DNA of 64,000 nucleotides. It comes from Candidatus Binatia bacterium. GTDB taxonomy: Bacteria > Desulfobacterota > Binatia > UBA12015. Below the pieces are notes generated by a model. The model made no database searches, was not told the DNA's origin, and saw nothing but the letters and a program-made list of their open reading frames with translations. Each line of letters begins with the position of its first letter. Position 1 is the first letter of the stretch. Positions 8,989-16,963 of the stretch are shown piece after piece. The stretch covers positions 353,150-417,149 of the forward strand of contig JAQWJE010000008.1 of assembly GCA_029248525.1 (NCBI GenBank), given 5' to 3'. The position numbers and the translations under genes are program-made.

Positions 8989-9432
8989 TCAGTTGTTGGG
9001 CTGAAATTTTGTAGTGTCGGCCTTCGTGATGTGCTCCAGCCACCATTGCGGAGCGTTTTCGAGTACTGTCGCCATATTGGAATAGTCTCGCCAGAGTATG
9101 AATCGGGTGTCTCGCACGACGTGAATCGAGACAAAGGGTAGCGGGATGATTTCTCCGGTATGAAACTTCCACGTCTCGGTGTGTTCGGTCATCACGGTAT
9201 CTCCCTCGGCGACGATCCGGTGGATTTCGTGATCGAATGCCTCGACAGGTTCGTGGCCGAGGCGCAGTTTGTAGGTGATCCCGTCCGGACCGATGCCGGT
9301 GCCGTCGGGTATCGGCACATCCTCGTATCGCCCCTCGTCATGGAAGAATTCTCCGACGCGGTCGTACTCACGCGTCTCATAGACGGTGTGCCAGAAAAGC
9401 AGCACCAGATCCTTATTCTTGTCGGGGCTCAT
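8989..9432 (-). CDS. SnoaL/limonene-epoxide-hydrolase-like protein (NTF2 fold)
   Basis: A 147-residue small alpha+beta barrel protein. The start at 9432 (MSPDKNKDL) is supported by AAAGGAT six to eight bases upstream; a longer frame from 9465 would add 11 residues. The text has the pattern of the SnoaL / limonene-1,2-epoxide hydrolase group: LLFWHTVYETREYDRVGEFF, then GRYEDVPIPDG, HEIHRIVAEGDTVMTEHTET and FILWRDYSNM. The last segment carries the Arg-Asp seen at the active site of epoxide hydrolases, but the family also includes ketosteroid-isomerase-like and non-catalytic proteins. It follows the FMN-binding protein gene by 17 bp and is probably the last gene of the leftward operon. Confidence 0.75.
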   Translation of the reverse strand: MSPDKNKDLVLLFWHTVYETREYDRVGEFFHDEGRYEDVPIPDGTGIGPDGITYKLRLGHEPVEAFDHEIHRIVAEGDTVMTEHTETWKFHTGEIIPLPFVSIHVVRDTRFILWRDYSNMATVLENAPQWWLEHITKADTTKFQPNN

Positions 9433-9449
9433 CGTGGATCCTTTCGGGA

Positions 9450-10181
9450 TCAGGCGGCCAGCCATTCACTGGAGTGGAACTCGCCTTCCCTCCAACGCCA
9501 CCGGCTTCGGCGGTGCCCATCGTAGCCGAGGTCCAGTCTGTCGAGTTCCTGAATCTCGCAGATGATCAGAGCGAAGTTCGGGCGGCCAGCCTCCGTGGCG
9601 GCAATAGGGGGGACCGTGCGCTGGTACTCGTCGGGGATATTGGGGTGCCATTGTTCCAGAGGTGACGACGGTTGGTGAGGCGCGAGATAGGCGCGTCGGC
9701 TTGTCGCGGTCGCACTGGCCCAAGCGTCATTCGCTGCGGGACTGTCGGTGTGGATGGTTGCAGTGGTCCTAAGCCGAAGCTGCAACTTGCAGCTTCGATC
9801 ATAGAAATGCCAACTGGCGACGGGTGAGCTTTCGATGTCACGGCACTTGGGACTGCGAAGGTCCGTGTGGATGCGCAGGGCCAAACGTTCCCGGTCGAAG
9901 CCCCGGAGGACAACCGTGCGGCTCCGTGGATGCCCGTCGGCGTCAATGGTCGCTATCGAAGGTAGATGCAGTTCATGGCCCGGATCGTCGACAGCGACCT
10001 GAAGAAGATCCCAGCTCTCAGTGAGGCGCTCCTCGAGAGAGCCCGTTCGAAAAGGCGTTGGCGTGGATTCCAATGCGAAAGTTTCCGGAGGCCGTGCGCA
10101 GCGCTCAGGTGAAGTAATTCTCGGATGTAGCTGCGGCGACGAAGTTCTCGCGTAGATGCTCCATGGACTGGCTATCTGCAT
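9450..10181 (-). CDS. Pyridoxamine 5'-phosphate oxidase-family FMN-binding protein (Alr4036-like)
   Basis: A protein of up to 243 residues with the split-barrel flavin-binding fold. Diagnostic segments are IATIDADGHPRSRTVVLRGF, IHTDLRSPKCRDIESSP, WHFYDRSCKLQLRL and the C-terminal dimerisation region ending RWRWREGEFHSSEWLAA, as in Alr4036-type proteins. It may oxidise pyridoxamine phosphate or act as a flavin reductase; many homologues have no assigned reaction. The start is uncertain: the first ATG at 10181 makes the gene overlap the preceding aldo/keto reductase by 77 bases and adds about 36 residues with no family match. A TTG at 10073 is an alternative. Confidence 0.78.
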   Translation of the reverse strand: MQIASPWSIYARTSSPQLHPRITSPERCARPPETFALESTPTPFRTGSLEERLTESWDLLQVAVDDPGHELHLPSIATIDADGHPRSRTVVLRGFDRERLALRIHTDLRSPKCRDIESSPVASWHFYDRSCKLQLRLRTTATIHTDSPAANDAWASATATSRRAYLAPHQPSSPLEQWHPNIPDEYQRTVPPIAATEAGRPNFALIICEIQELDRLDLGYDGHRRSRWRWREGEFHSSEWLAA

Positions 10182-11142
10182 TTACGGCATCGAGGCCGTG
10201 TGCGAGCACATAGGCGTAACTGCGCTGGAAGCCGGAGAAGGGTGCTGCCATCAGTTTCTTGCCATAGTAATTATCGAAGGCCGCAGGTTTGTCGGGGCCA
10301 AAGCCCATCCACTTGCCAGCCATATGGCGAGCAGCCTTCATCCCGATCAGACCGATTCCGGCAGCGCGTGCCTTGTCGAAGGTCGGTTGCAGCGCATCCA
10401 TCGGTGGCGATCCGGGCAGGACAGCCTTGGTGCTCCAATCGTACCAGCCAGCTGGCGTTACGGCGATTTGCGCCAGGGAATACGCGCCGGTTTCCGCCGC
10501 AGCCTCGAGAACAGCTTTTGCATTCTGATGGGTGCTTACGCCCCAATGATCGACTTTGCCGGCGCTCTTGGCGGTCTCGAAGGCCTGCCGCATTTCGTCA
10601 CTTCGAATGAGCGAAACATTGTTTCCGGCCATGATGTAGTATGCATTGACATGCTCGGTGCCGAGGTCGGCAAGGCTCTGGTTCATGGCCTTCGTCCAGT
10701 TCTTTGCGGCCGTCTGACACTGGGCCGGGGTCAGGGCATCGCCTGGCTGGACATCGATGCCTACGAGCCCCTTGGAGATCAGAAAAATCTTCTCGCGATG
10801 GCGCTTGGCGAAGGAGGCCAGATTGCTCTCCGCATTCCGGTAATACGCACTCGTACCGACATCGAAGACGTTGACGCCATGATCGTACGCGGATTGGAGA
10901 AGGTCTTCCTTGTCGAAGAACATCAGCGCCGCCCCGCAACCGAATACCAATCGGCTCCCCTCGAAGTCGGTTTTACCCAGTTTTCGGTAGGTCATTTTGG
11001 GCCATAGATCCTCGGCCTTTGCTGCTGATTCCGCAAGTGCGCCGGTCGAGCGGGCCAGTTCTCCGCCGCCCAGCCCGAGAAGGGCCAGAAGTTGCAGCGT
11101 ACGTCGTCGACTTGTGGGAAATGCTTTCTCAAAGACAGGCAT
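10105..11142 (-). CDS. Aldo/keto reductase with a Tat-type leader
   Basis: A 345-residue aldo/keto reductase. The N-terminus (SRRRTLQLLALLGLGGG) resembles a twin-arginine export signal, so the enzyme may fold with its cofactor and be exported. The barrel begins TYRKLGKTDFEGSRLVFGCG. The AKR catalytic residues Asp94, Tyr100/101 and Lys124 are in place (FDVGTSAYYRNAE and FLISKG). The catalytic His, usually in a segment like YLLHG, is not obvious: the corresponding text reads NAYYIMAGNN. This could mark a subfamily with altered chemistry. It lies between the aldehyde dehydrogenase and the FMN-binding protein, all on the minus strand. Confidence 0.8.
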   Translation of the reverse strand: MPVFEKAFPTSRRRTLQLLALLGLGGGELARSTGALAESAAKAEDLWPKMTYRKLGKTDFEGSRLVFGCGAALMFFDKEDLLQSAYDHGVNVFDVGTSAYYRNAESNLASFAKRHREKIFLISKGLVGIDVQPGDALTPAQCQTAAKNWTKAMNQSLADLGTEHVNAYYIMAGNNVSLIRSDEMRQAFETAKSAGKVDHWGVSTHQNAKAVLEAAAETGAYSLAQIAVTPAGWYDWSTKAVLPGSPPMDALQPTFDKARAAGIGLIGMKAARHMAGKWMGFGPDKPAAFDNYYGKKLMAAPFSGFQRSYAYVLAHGLDAVNADSQSMEHLRENFVAAATSENYFT

Positions 11143-11217
11143 CGTAATGACCTCGTTATGGTTTAAGGACCTTTTGGTTTTCTAGCGGTTTCGTGGCGCG
11201 GTGGAAAGCCAAGATCT

Positions 11218-12636
11218 TCAGGCGCCAACAATAGCCTTGGTCTCGAGGAATTCCTCGAGGCCGAATCGACCGGCCTCGCGCCCGTTGCCGGACTGTCCGT
11301 AACCCCCAAACGGAGCATCGTAGCCCAAGCTGGCCCCATTTACGTGGACATTGCCGCTACGAATGCGCTTTGCGAGCCGCAGCGCCCGCTGGGAGTCTCC
11401 TCCGGAGATATAACCGGAGAGGCCGTAGGGAGTGTCGTTGGCAATGGCTACTGCTTCCTCGTCGTCTTCGTAGCCGATCAGGACGAGTACGGGCCCGAAG
11501 ACTTCCTCACGGGCGATCCGCATATCGTTTGAGACATGAGAGAACACGGTGGGGCGCACATAGTACCCGGTGGGCAAACCGGCGGGGCGCCCCGGCCCTC
11601 CGGTCTCGAGCGTAGCGCCTTCGGCAATGCCGGCTTCGATCAGGTTCTGGATCCGTCCCCATTGGACATCCGAGACCACAGGACCGATCTGGGTGCCGGG
11701 CGCAAGGGGGTCGCCGACGACCACCGATTCGGCGGCGGTTTTCGCGATTCGAGCGGCCTCGACCATCCTGTCGTTCGGTACGAGCATACGCGTAGGCGCG
11801 TTGCAGGACTGACCCGAGTTGGAACACATGCCGACCATATCTCTGGTGATGGCTTCTTCGAAGTTGGCATCGGAAAGGATGATATTCGCCGATTTTCCTC
11901 CGAGTTCCTGTGCGACACGCTTGACGGTGGGCGCCGCGTTGATAGCGACGTCGACCCCGGCGCGCGTGGACCCGGTAAACGAGACCATATCGACTTCGGG
12001 ATGCCGGGCCATCGCCGCACCGGCGATTGGTCCGTTTCCGTTGACCAGATTGAAAACCCCCGGGGGTACACCCGCATCGTGCAGGACTTCGGCGAAGATC
12101 AGCGCGTCCAACGGGGCGACTTCGGATGGCTTGAGTACCATGGTACACCCCGCAGCCAGCGCCGGCGCCACCTTGCACGCAATCTGATTCAACGGCCAAT
12201 TCCATGGCGTGATCAAGGCACAAACGCCTGCAGGTTCGCGGTAGATCTGTGCGCTGCCAATCGTCTCTTCGAAGTTGTAGTCTTGCAGCACCCGAAGAGT
12301 TTCCTCGAAGTGTCCGAGACCCGAAGGGGTCTGCGACTCGGTGGCGAGAGCTTGCGGTGCGCCCATCTCTTTCACGATGGCATCCGAGAAATCCTCCATG
12401 CGGGTCTTGTAAGTCTCGATGATTCGTCCCAGCAGTGCGATACGGTCTTCTTTGCTGGTCGCGCTGAAGCTGTCGAAAGCTCGTCGAGCAGCGCGCACCG
12501 CCTTGTCGATATCCTCGTCGTCTCCGAGTGTGATTCGAGTGATGACACCCTCGGTGGCCGGGTTGATGACGTCGAGTTCCGATTGACTATGCGGCGTGAC
12601 CCACGTGCCGTCGATATAGAATTTATCTGTGTTCAT
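11218..12636 (-). CDS. NAD(P)-dependent aldehyde dehydrogenase
   Basis: A full-length 472-residue aldehyde dehydrogenase. The ATG at 12636 is chosen because it overlaps the upstream stop (ATGA) and gives the family's usual N-terminus (MNTDKFYIDGTWV). Key features are LITPWNWPLN and VLKPSEVAPLDA (cofactor binding), FTGSTRAG, the general base Glu244 in AQELGGKSAN, the nucleophile Cys278 in SNSGQSCNAPTR and EEVFGPVLVLIGY. It oxidises an aldehyde to the acid or CoA-free product. Together with the alcohol dehydrogenase upstream it can convert a primary alcohol to a carboxylate. Confidence 0.94.
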   Translation of the reverse strand: MNTDKFYIDGTWVTPHSQSELDVINPATEGVITRITLGDDEDIDKAVRAARRAFDSFSATSKEDRIALLGRIIETYKTRMEDFSDAIVKEMGAPQALATESQTPSGLGHFEETLRVLQDYNFEETIGSAQIYREPAGVCALITPWNWPLNQIACKVAPALAAGCTMVLKPSEVAPLDALIFAEVLHDAGVPPGVFNLVNGNGPIAGAAMARHPEVDMVSFTGSTRAGVDVAINAAPTVKRVAQELGGKSANIILSDANFEEAITRDMVGMCSNSGQSCNAPTRMLVPNDRMVEAARIAKTAAESVVVGDPLAPGTQIGPVVSDVQWGRIQNLIEAGIAEGATLETGGPGRPAGLPTGYYVRPTVFSHVSNDMRIAREEVFGPVLVLIGYEDDEEAVAIANDTPYGLSGYISGGDSQRALRLAKRIRSGNVHVNGASLGYDAPFGGYGQSGNGREAGRFGLEEFLETKAIVGA

Positions 12637-13601
12637 GGCTGTCTCTGACTTCCTTTGAGTTTTACTTCGTAGCCCGGTTCCTCGGGTTCGTCGTCCGTCA
12701 TTTCCTCCGGGAATCCGGGCGCTCTCAGGTCTGTTTTGCAAGCTTCTTCGAGGCGCCTGACGATCATGGACGACCAGGCGCGTGCGCCAAAGCGAGCTTG
12801 GCCGTCGCGGAATATTTCCATAACCCGAGGCGAAATCTCCAGCGGTACTTCAGCGCGGGAGGCGACGTTCTCAAAAAGCGACAGATCCTTCAGAACGAGG
12901 TCCATGGTGAAGTTGATATTATAGCTGCCGTTCAAGATGACCTGACTCTCCGTCTCGTGGACAAAAGAGTTTCCGGAGGAGATCCGAATCGCTTCGTAGG
13001 TGGTCGCCATATCCATGCCGGATTTTCGCGCGACGGTCAGTGCTTCCCCGAGTGATACGAGGTTCACGGAAGCGAGATAGTTTGTGACGACTTTTAAAAT
13101 CGACGCCGAACCCAGTTCTCCCGTGTGCAAGATACGCCGCCCCATTGCGGTGAGGGCTGGGAGGACTCTCTCAAAGGCGCTGCGTTCGCCTCCGGCAAAA
13201 ATAGCGATATTGCCGGTGGCCGCGCGATGGCAGCCTCCGGAGACCGGGCAGTCCATCGGGGTCGCCCCACGGGCGCGAACGGCTTCGGCAAGGCGCCGCA
13301 CCTCGGCTTCGTCTGTCGTACTCATTTCGAGCCAGATACTTCCTGGCTGCATGCCGGCCAGCACACCGTCGGGTTCCTCCATGACGGCCGCAGAGACCTG
13401 GGGAGAGGGTAGGCAGGTAATGATCACGTCGACCTTGGCGGCGAGTTCTCGCGCGCTTTCGGCCCAATCCGCTCCAGCGTCGAGCAAAGGCTGGGCTTGG
13501 TCGCGGTCGAGGTCGCGGACGGTCAGTCCAAATCCGTTCCGAAGCAGACTGCCCGCCAGTTTGGCGCCGACATTGCCGAGGCCGATAAATCCGATGTCCA
13601 T
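12633..13601 (-). CDS. 3-hydroxyisobutyrate-dehydrogenase-like NAD(P)-binding beta-hydroxyacid dehydrogenase
   Basis: A 322-residue beta-hydroxyacid dehydrogenase. The Rossmann motif GFIGLGNVGAKLA is at the N-terminus, the substrate-binding segment DCPVSGGCHRAATGN at about 118-131, and the catalytic lysine is Lys170 in ILKVVTNYLAS. The C-terminal helical domain is complete. Family members oxidise 3-hydroxyisobutyrate, tartronate semialdehyde or related compounds, or reduce imines. It overlaps the aldehyde dehydrogenase start by four bases and follows the enolase-superfamily gene by 39 bp, so the three are probably one transcript. Confidence 0.88.
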   Translation of the reverse strand: MDIGFIGLGNVGAKLAGSLLRNGFGLTVRDLDRDQAQPLLDAGADWAESARELAAKVDVIITCLPSPQVSAAVMEEPDGVLAGMQPGSIWLEMSTTDEAEVRRLAEAVRARGATPMDCPVSGGCHRAATGNIAIFAGGERSAFERVLPALTAMGRRILHTGELGSASILKVVTNYLASVNLVSLGEALTVARKSGMDMATTYEAIRISSGNSFVHETESQVILNGSYNINFTMDLVLKDLSLFENVASRAEVPLEISPRVMEIFRDGQARFGARAWSSMIVRRLEEACKTDLRAPGFPEEMTDDEPEEPGYEVKLKGSQRQP

Positions 13602-13640
13602 GTTGATTCTCTCCGAGTTCCGTTCCGGGTTCCGTTGTTT

Positions 13641-14816
13641 CTAATCAGCCATCTCGAGGTGCAGGGCGTCGCCGGTGTACGGGTGGGCGGCAGCTACATC
13701 TTCGTCGATCTCGATGCCAAGGCCCGGTGCGGTGGGTGGGATCACATATCCTTCCTCCCACTGGATTGGTGTCTTCAGGATTTCGGCGTGAAAGCCATCC
13801 CAGCGCTCGATGCCTTCGAGCACCAGAAAGTTGGGTGTGCAGGTCGCGAGCTGAATTCCGGCGGCCCCGGCGACCGGTCCACAATAGAGGTGGGGCGCTA
13901 TCTGTGCGTGATAGGTCTCGGCCATTGAAGCGATCTTCTTGCCCTCAAGAATACCGCCAACCCGCCCGAGAGCCATTTGGAGAATCGAAGCAGCGCCCGC
14001 CTGCAAGACTCGAGCGAACTCATATTTCGTTGTCAGTCTTTCGCCGGTGGCGATGGGGATGGAGGTCTGACGTGCAACCTGGGCCATGCCGTCGGGATTT
14101 TCGGGTGGCGTGGGTTCCTCGAACCAGAGTGGATCCCAGGGCTCGAGCTGGCGTGCGAGCCGGATAGCTCCGGACGGGGTGAACTGTCCGTGAGTGCCGA
14201 AGAGAAGATCCGCACGAGTCCCCACCTTCTCGCGAATCTTGCGCAGGAATTCCACCGAGCGATCGATCGCGTCCAGCTCAGGCTGACGTCCATCCCATAT
14301 GGTGTAGGGGCCCGCCGGGTCGAACTTGAGCGCGGTGAATCCCGCATCGACATACTCCAGAGCTTTGACGGCCGAGCGGTCGGGGTCCTGATAGAATTCG
14401 GCACCTTCGCCCGCATCCGGATAGATGTAGGTATAGCTGCGCAGCCGCTCCCGAACGCGGCCACCGAGTAGATCATAGACCGGCCGGCCCAATTCTTTAC
14501 CCACGATATCCCAGCAGGCCATCTCGATTCCGCTGAGGACGCCTATCAGGGAGGGGTCCGGTCGCTGGCTGTATCCGGAACTGTAGATATCTCGCCATAG
14601 CTTCTCGATCTGGAAGGGGTCCCGATCAAGGACGCGCCGAGCAAAGACGTCCTCGATCATTCGCACGATGGTCTCAGGTCCGAAAGTTGCAGCGTAGACC
14701 TCGCCGAGACCCTGTAGGCCGGTGTCCGTGGTGATTTGGAGGAAGATGAAATAGCGACCGCCAAAATGTGGCGGAGGGTTTCCGACCACCCATGTCTTCA
14801 GTTCGACAATCTTCAC
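13641..14816 (-). CDS. Mandelate racemase/muconate-lactonizing-type enolase superfamily enzyme
   Basis: A 391-residue enolase-superfamily protein, probably a sugar-acid dehydratase or racemase. The N-terminal capping domain (MKIVELKTWVVGN, GLGEVYAATFG) is followed by the (beta/alpha)7 barrel. The Lys in TALKFDPAG, Glu in LWFEEPTPP, Glu in ATGERLTTKYEF and His in AQIAPHLYCG are where metal ligands and catalytic groups lie. The first metal-ligand Asp, normally in a DANG-like or DFHG-like strand end, is replaced: the strand reads LLFGTHGQF. This sets it apart from classic galactonate or gluconate dehydratases. It overlaps the alcohol dehydrogenase stop by four bases. Confidence 0.86.
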   Translation of the reverse strand: MKIVELKTWVVGNPPPHFGGRYFIFLQITTDTGLQGLGEVYAATFGPETIVRMIEDVFARRVLDRDPFQIEKLWRDIYSSGYSQRPDPSLIGVLSGIEMACWDIVGKELGRPVYDLLGGRVRERLRSYTYIYPDAGEGAEFYQDPDRSAVKALEYVDAGFTALKFDPAGPYTIWDGRQPELDAIDRSVEFLRKIREKVGTRADLLFGTHGQFTPSGAIRLARQLEPWDPLWFEEPTPPENPDGMAQVARQTSIPIATGERLTTKYEFARVLQAGAASILQMALGRVGGILEGKKIASMAETYHAQIAPHLYCGPVAGAAGIQLATCTPNFLVLEGIERWDGFHAEILKTPIQWEEGYVIPPTAPGLGIEIDEDVAAAHPYTGDALHLEMAD

Positions 14817-15958
14817 GGGTCGATTTCTCCCTGGTCGTTTGAGGCTGTGGCCGTTGGTTCAAAGATGATGACGTTGCGTATCGCATTGCCGCTTTTGACG
14901 TCCTCAATGGCGGCATTGATCTGGGCGAGGGGGTATCGCCCGGAAACGAGTTCGTCCAGTTTGAGTCTGCCCTCTCGATAAGCCTCGACGAGCGGTGGGA
15001 CGTCTCTCGCAATTACGGTCGAGCCCATCTTGGAGCCCAGGATCTTTTGACCGGCGGCCGCGATATTCCCCGGACTGATCGAAGCCTCAACGCCGTTGGC
15101 CGGCATGCCGACAATGACCAGCGTTCCGGTCGGGGCCAGCAGGGAAAGACCCTGCTGGAAGGCGCCGGGAGCGCCTGCGGTGACAAAGACGTATTCGGCA
15201 CCACGTCCGGCGGTTGCGGCTTGCACCATTGCCCGAGCAGCAGCCTGGTCGATGTCGGAGGCGGCGGTGGCCCCGAACTTCATGGCGGTCGAGCGCTTGG
15301 CGGGGCTGGGGTCGATGACCATCGCGGGCGAACCCCCGACGTGCCGGATCGCCTGCAAGGTATTGAGTCCGACACCACCGAGGCCGATGACCAAAGCGCT
15401 GGCACCCGACGGCATCTTTGCGGTCTGGGTGACAGCACCCCATCCCGTGAGAACGCCACAAGCCAGCAAGCTTGCCGCAGCGGCGGGGAGATCTGCCGGG
15501 ATCGGGACCACTTGCGAGGCATGCACGACCACCTTTTCCGCAAAAGCCCCGGTGCGCAGACCATGCCCCAGAACTTGGCCCGCAGCATCGGTAAGTGGCG
15601 ACGATTGGTCGAGCGCGAACTCGCTCTCACACGCAACGTGTGCCTCGCGATCGCAGTAATGACAATTGCCACAGGAACGCACAAGCGTAACCACGACGCG
15701 ATCCCCGCATTGCAGGTGCGGCACGTTGCTCCCCACAGACTCGATGGTTCCCGCGGCCTCGTGCCCCCAGATCGAGGGGAGGGTGCCACCCCATTCCCCG
15801 TCGATGAAAGAAATGTCGCTATGGCAGATCGCGCAGGCTTCTATGCGTACAAGAATATCGTCCGCTCCCGGTGGTGCCAGGGAGACTGTTTCCAGCGAGA
15901 GCGGTTTGCCGAATTCGCGGCAGATCGCGGCCTGAATGTTTTGAGTTTCTGGTGCCAT
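14813..15958 (-). CDS. Zinc-dependent alcohol dehydrogenase (MDR family)
   Basis: A 381-residue medium-chain alcohol dehydrogenase. I start it at the ATG at 15958, which has GAGGA a few bases upstream and a normal family N-terminus; the frame is open further to 16072. The catalytic zinc ligands are the Cys in ACAICHSD, His in GHEAAG and a later Cys; the structural zinc site is CGNCHYCDREAHVAC. The cofactor motif GLGGVGLNTLQ is intact. It is similar in plan to the glutathione-independent class III-like and aryl-alcohol dehydrogenases. It is the first gene of the leftward operon and overlaps the enolase-type gene by four bases. Confidence 0.92.
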   Translation of the reverse strand: MAPETQNIQAAICREFGKPLSLETVSLAPPGADDILVRIEACAICHSDISFIDGEWGGTLPSIWGHEAAGTIESVGSNVPHLQCGDRVVVTLVRSCGNCHYCDREAHVACESEFALDQSSPLTDAAGQVLGHGLRTGAFAEKVVVHASQVVPIPADLPAAAASLLACGVLTGWGAVTQTAKMPSGASALVIGLGGVGLNTLQAIRHVGGSPAMVIDPSPAKRSTAMKFGATAASDIDQAAARAMVQAATAGRGAEYVFVTAGAPGAFQQGLSLLAPTGTLVIVGMPANGVEASISPGNIAAAGQKILGSKMGSTVIARDVPPLVEAYREGRLKLDELVSGRYPLAQINAAIEDVKSGNAIRNVIIFEPTATASNDQGEIDP

Positions 15959-16232
15959 CGTGATCCTCATCGCCTCCGGGCACAGCCACGTTCCTGATTG
16001 GGGGGCACTGCACAATTTACCGATCGCCGCGGGCTTGTCCTGCTGCGGTCCCGCGGTTGCGTCGGGATCCACGAGGGCGAGGGCGGATATGGATTCGCTT
16101 CGGCGGACACCCAGGATCCTTACCGAAATCGCTCAGGAATCCCAAAGGTTGCATGCTTGCGCCGCGAGAGGCTTTGAATAGGATGCAACAGGGTTCGTCT
16201 CATGTCACAGGCGGAAGAAAGCAGGGTGCTCG

Positions 16233-16955
16233 ATGCACGTGAAGAAACAATCACCAAGATCCTCGCGGCGAAGCGCAAAACGGTGGGGTTCCGCGGGGCT
16301 TTTGCTTTTGTCCGGATTGCTCCTCACGGGCTGGGGGACCGTAGCCGAGACGCAACCCGTCGGAGTGCGAGAGGCCGTGGCTCCGGAAGCGCTGGCTCCT
16401 CCCAAGAAAGAGGTGGAGGTTCCGTCGGCGGAATCGCGAGCCGTGTTCGCGGGGGGGTGTTTTTGGTGCTCCGAGGCGGACTTTGAAAAGGTCGAAGGCG
16501 TGATCGATGTGCGGTCGGGCTACACGGGTGGCCCTGAACTCGATCCAACCTACGAGCAAGTTTCCCGGGGCGCGACGGGGCATACCGAGGCGATCGAGGT
16601 GGTCTACGACCCCAGTCGTGTCTCGTATGAGAAATTGCTTGAAGTTTTTTGGCGATCGATTGATCCGACCGTCAAGAATCGGCAGTTTTGCGATCGGGGT
16701 TCACAATATCGCTCCGCAATTTTCGTGTCGGACAGCACCGAGAAGAAACTCGCAGAGAGTGGAAAGGCAAAGGCCGCCAGCACCCTTCGTAAACCCGTTT
16801 TTACCGAGATCGAAATGGCGACCAAGTTTTACCCGGCGGAGGAGTACCATCAAGACTACTACCTGAAGAACCCCTTGCGTTATAAATACTACCGGTTCAA
16901 TTGCGGCCGAGACCAGCGGCTCGCTGAACTCTGGGGCGACCCGGCCGCGAAGTAG
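16233..16955 (+). CDS. msrA: Peptide methionine sulfoxide reductase A, exported or membrane-anchored
   Basis: Reduces the S-form of methionine sulfoxide in proteins. The nucleophile is Cys76 in AGGCFWCSEADFEKVEGV, and a likely resolving Cys is in FNCGRDQRL near the C-terminus. The substrate-binding text SGYTGG, HTEAIEVVYDP and QFCDRGSQYRSAIF is intact. Unlike cytoplasmic MsrA, the protein has a 70-residue N-terminal extension with a positively charged start and a hydrophobic segment (GLLLLSGLLLTGW), so it is probably periplasmic or inner-membrane anchored, as in some Gram-negative exported MsrAs. It ends 8 bp from the convergent topA stop. Confidence 0.93.
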   Translation: MHVKKQSPRSSRRSAKRWGSAGLLLLSGLLLTGWGTVAETQPVGVREAVAPEALAPPKKEVEVPSAESRAVFAGGCFWCSEADFEKVEGVIDVRSGYTGGPELDPTYEQVSRGATGHTEAIEVVYDPSRVSYEKLLEVFWRSIDPTVKNRQFCDRGSQYRSAIFVSDSTEKKLAESGKAKAASTLRKPVFTEIEMATKFYPAEEYHQDYYLKNPLRYKYYRFNCGRDQRLAELWGDPAAK

Positions 16956-16963
16956 TCGTCCCG

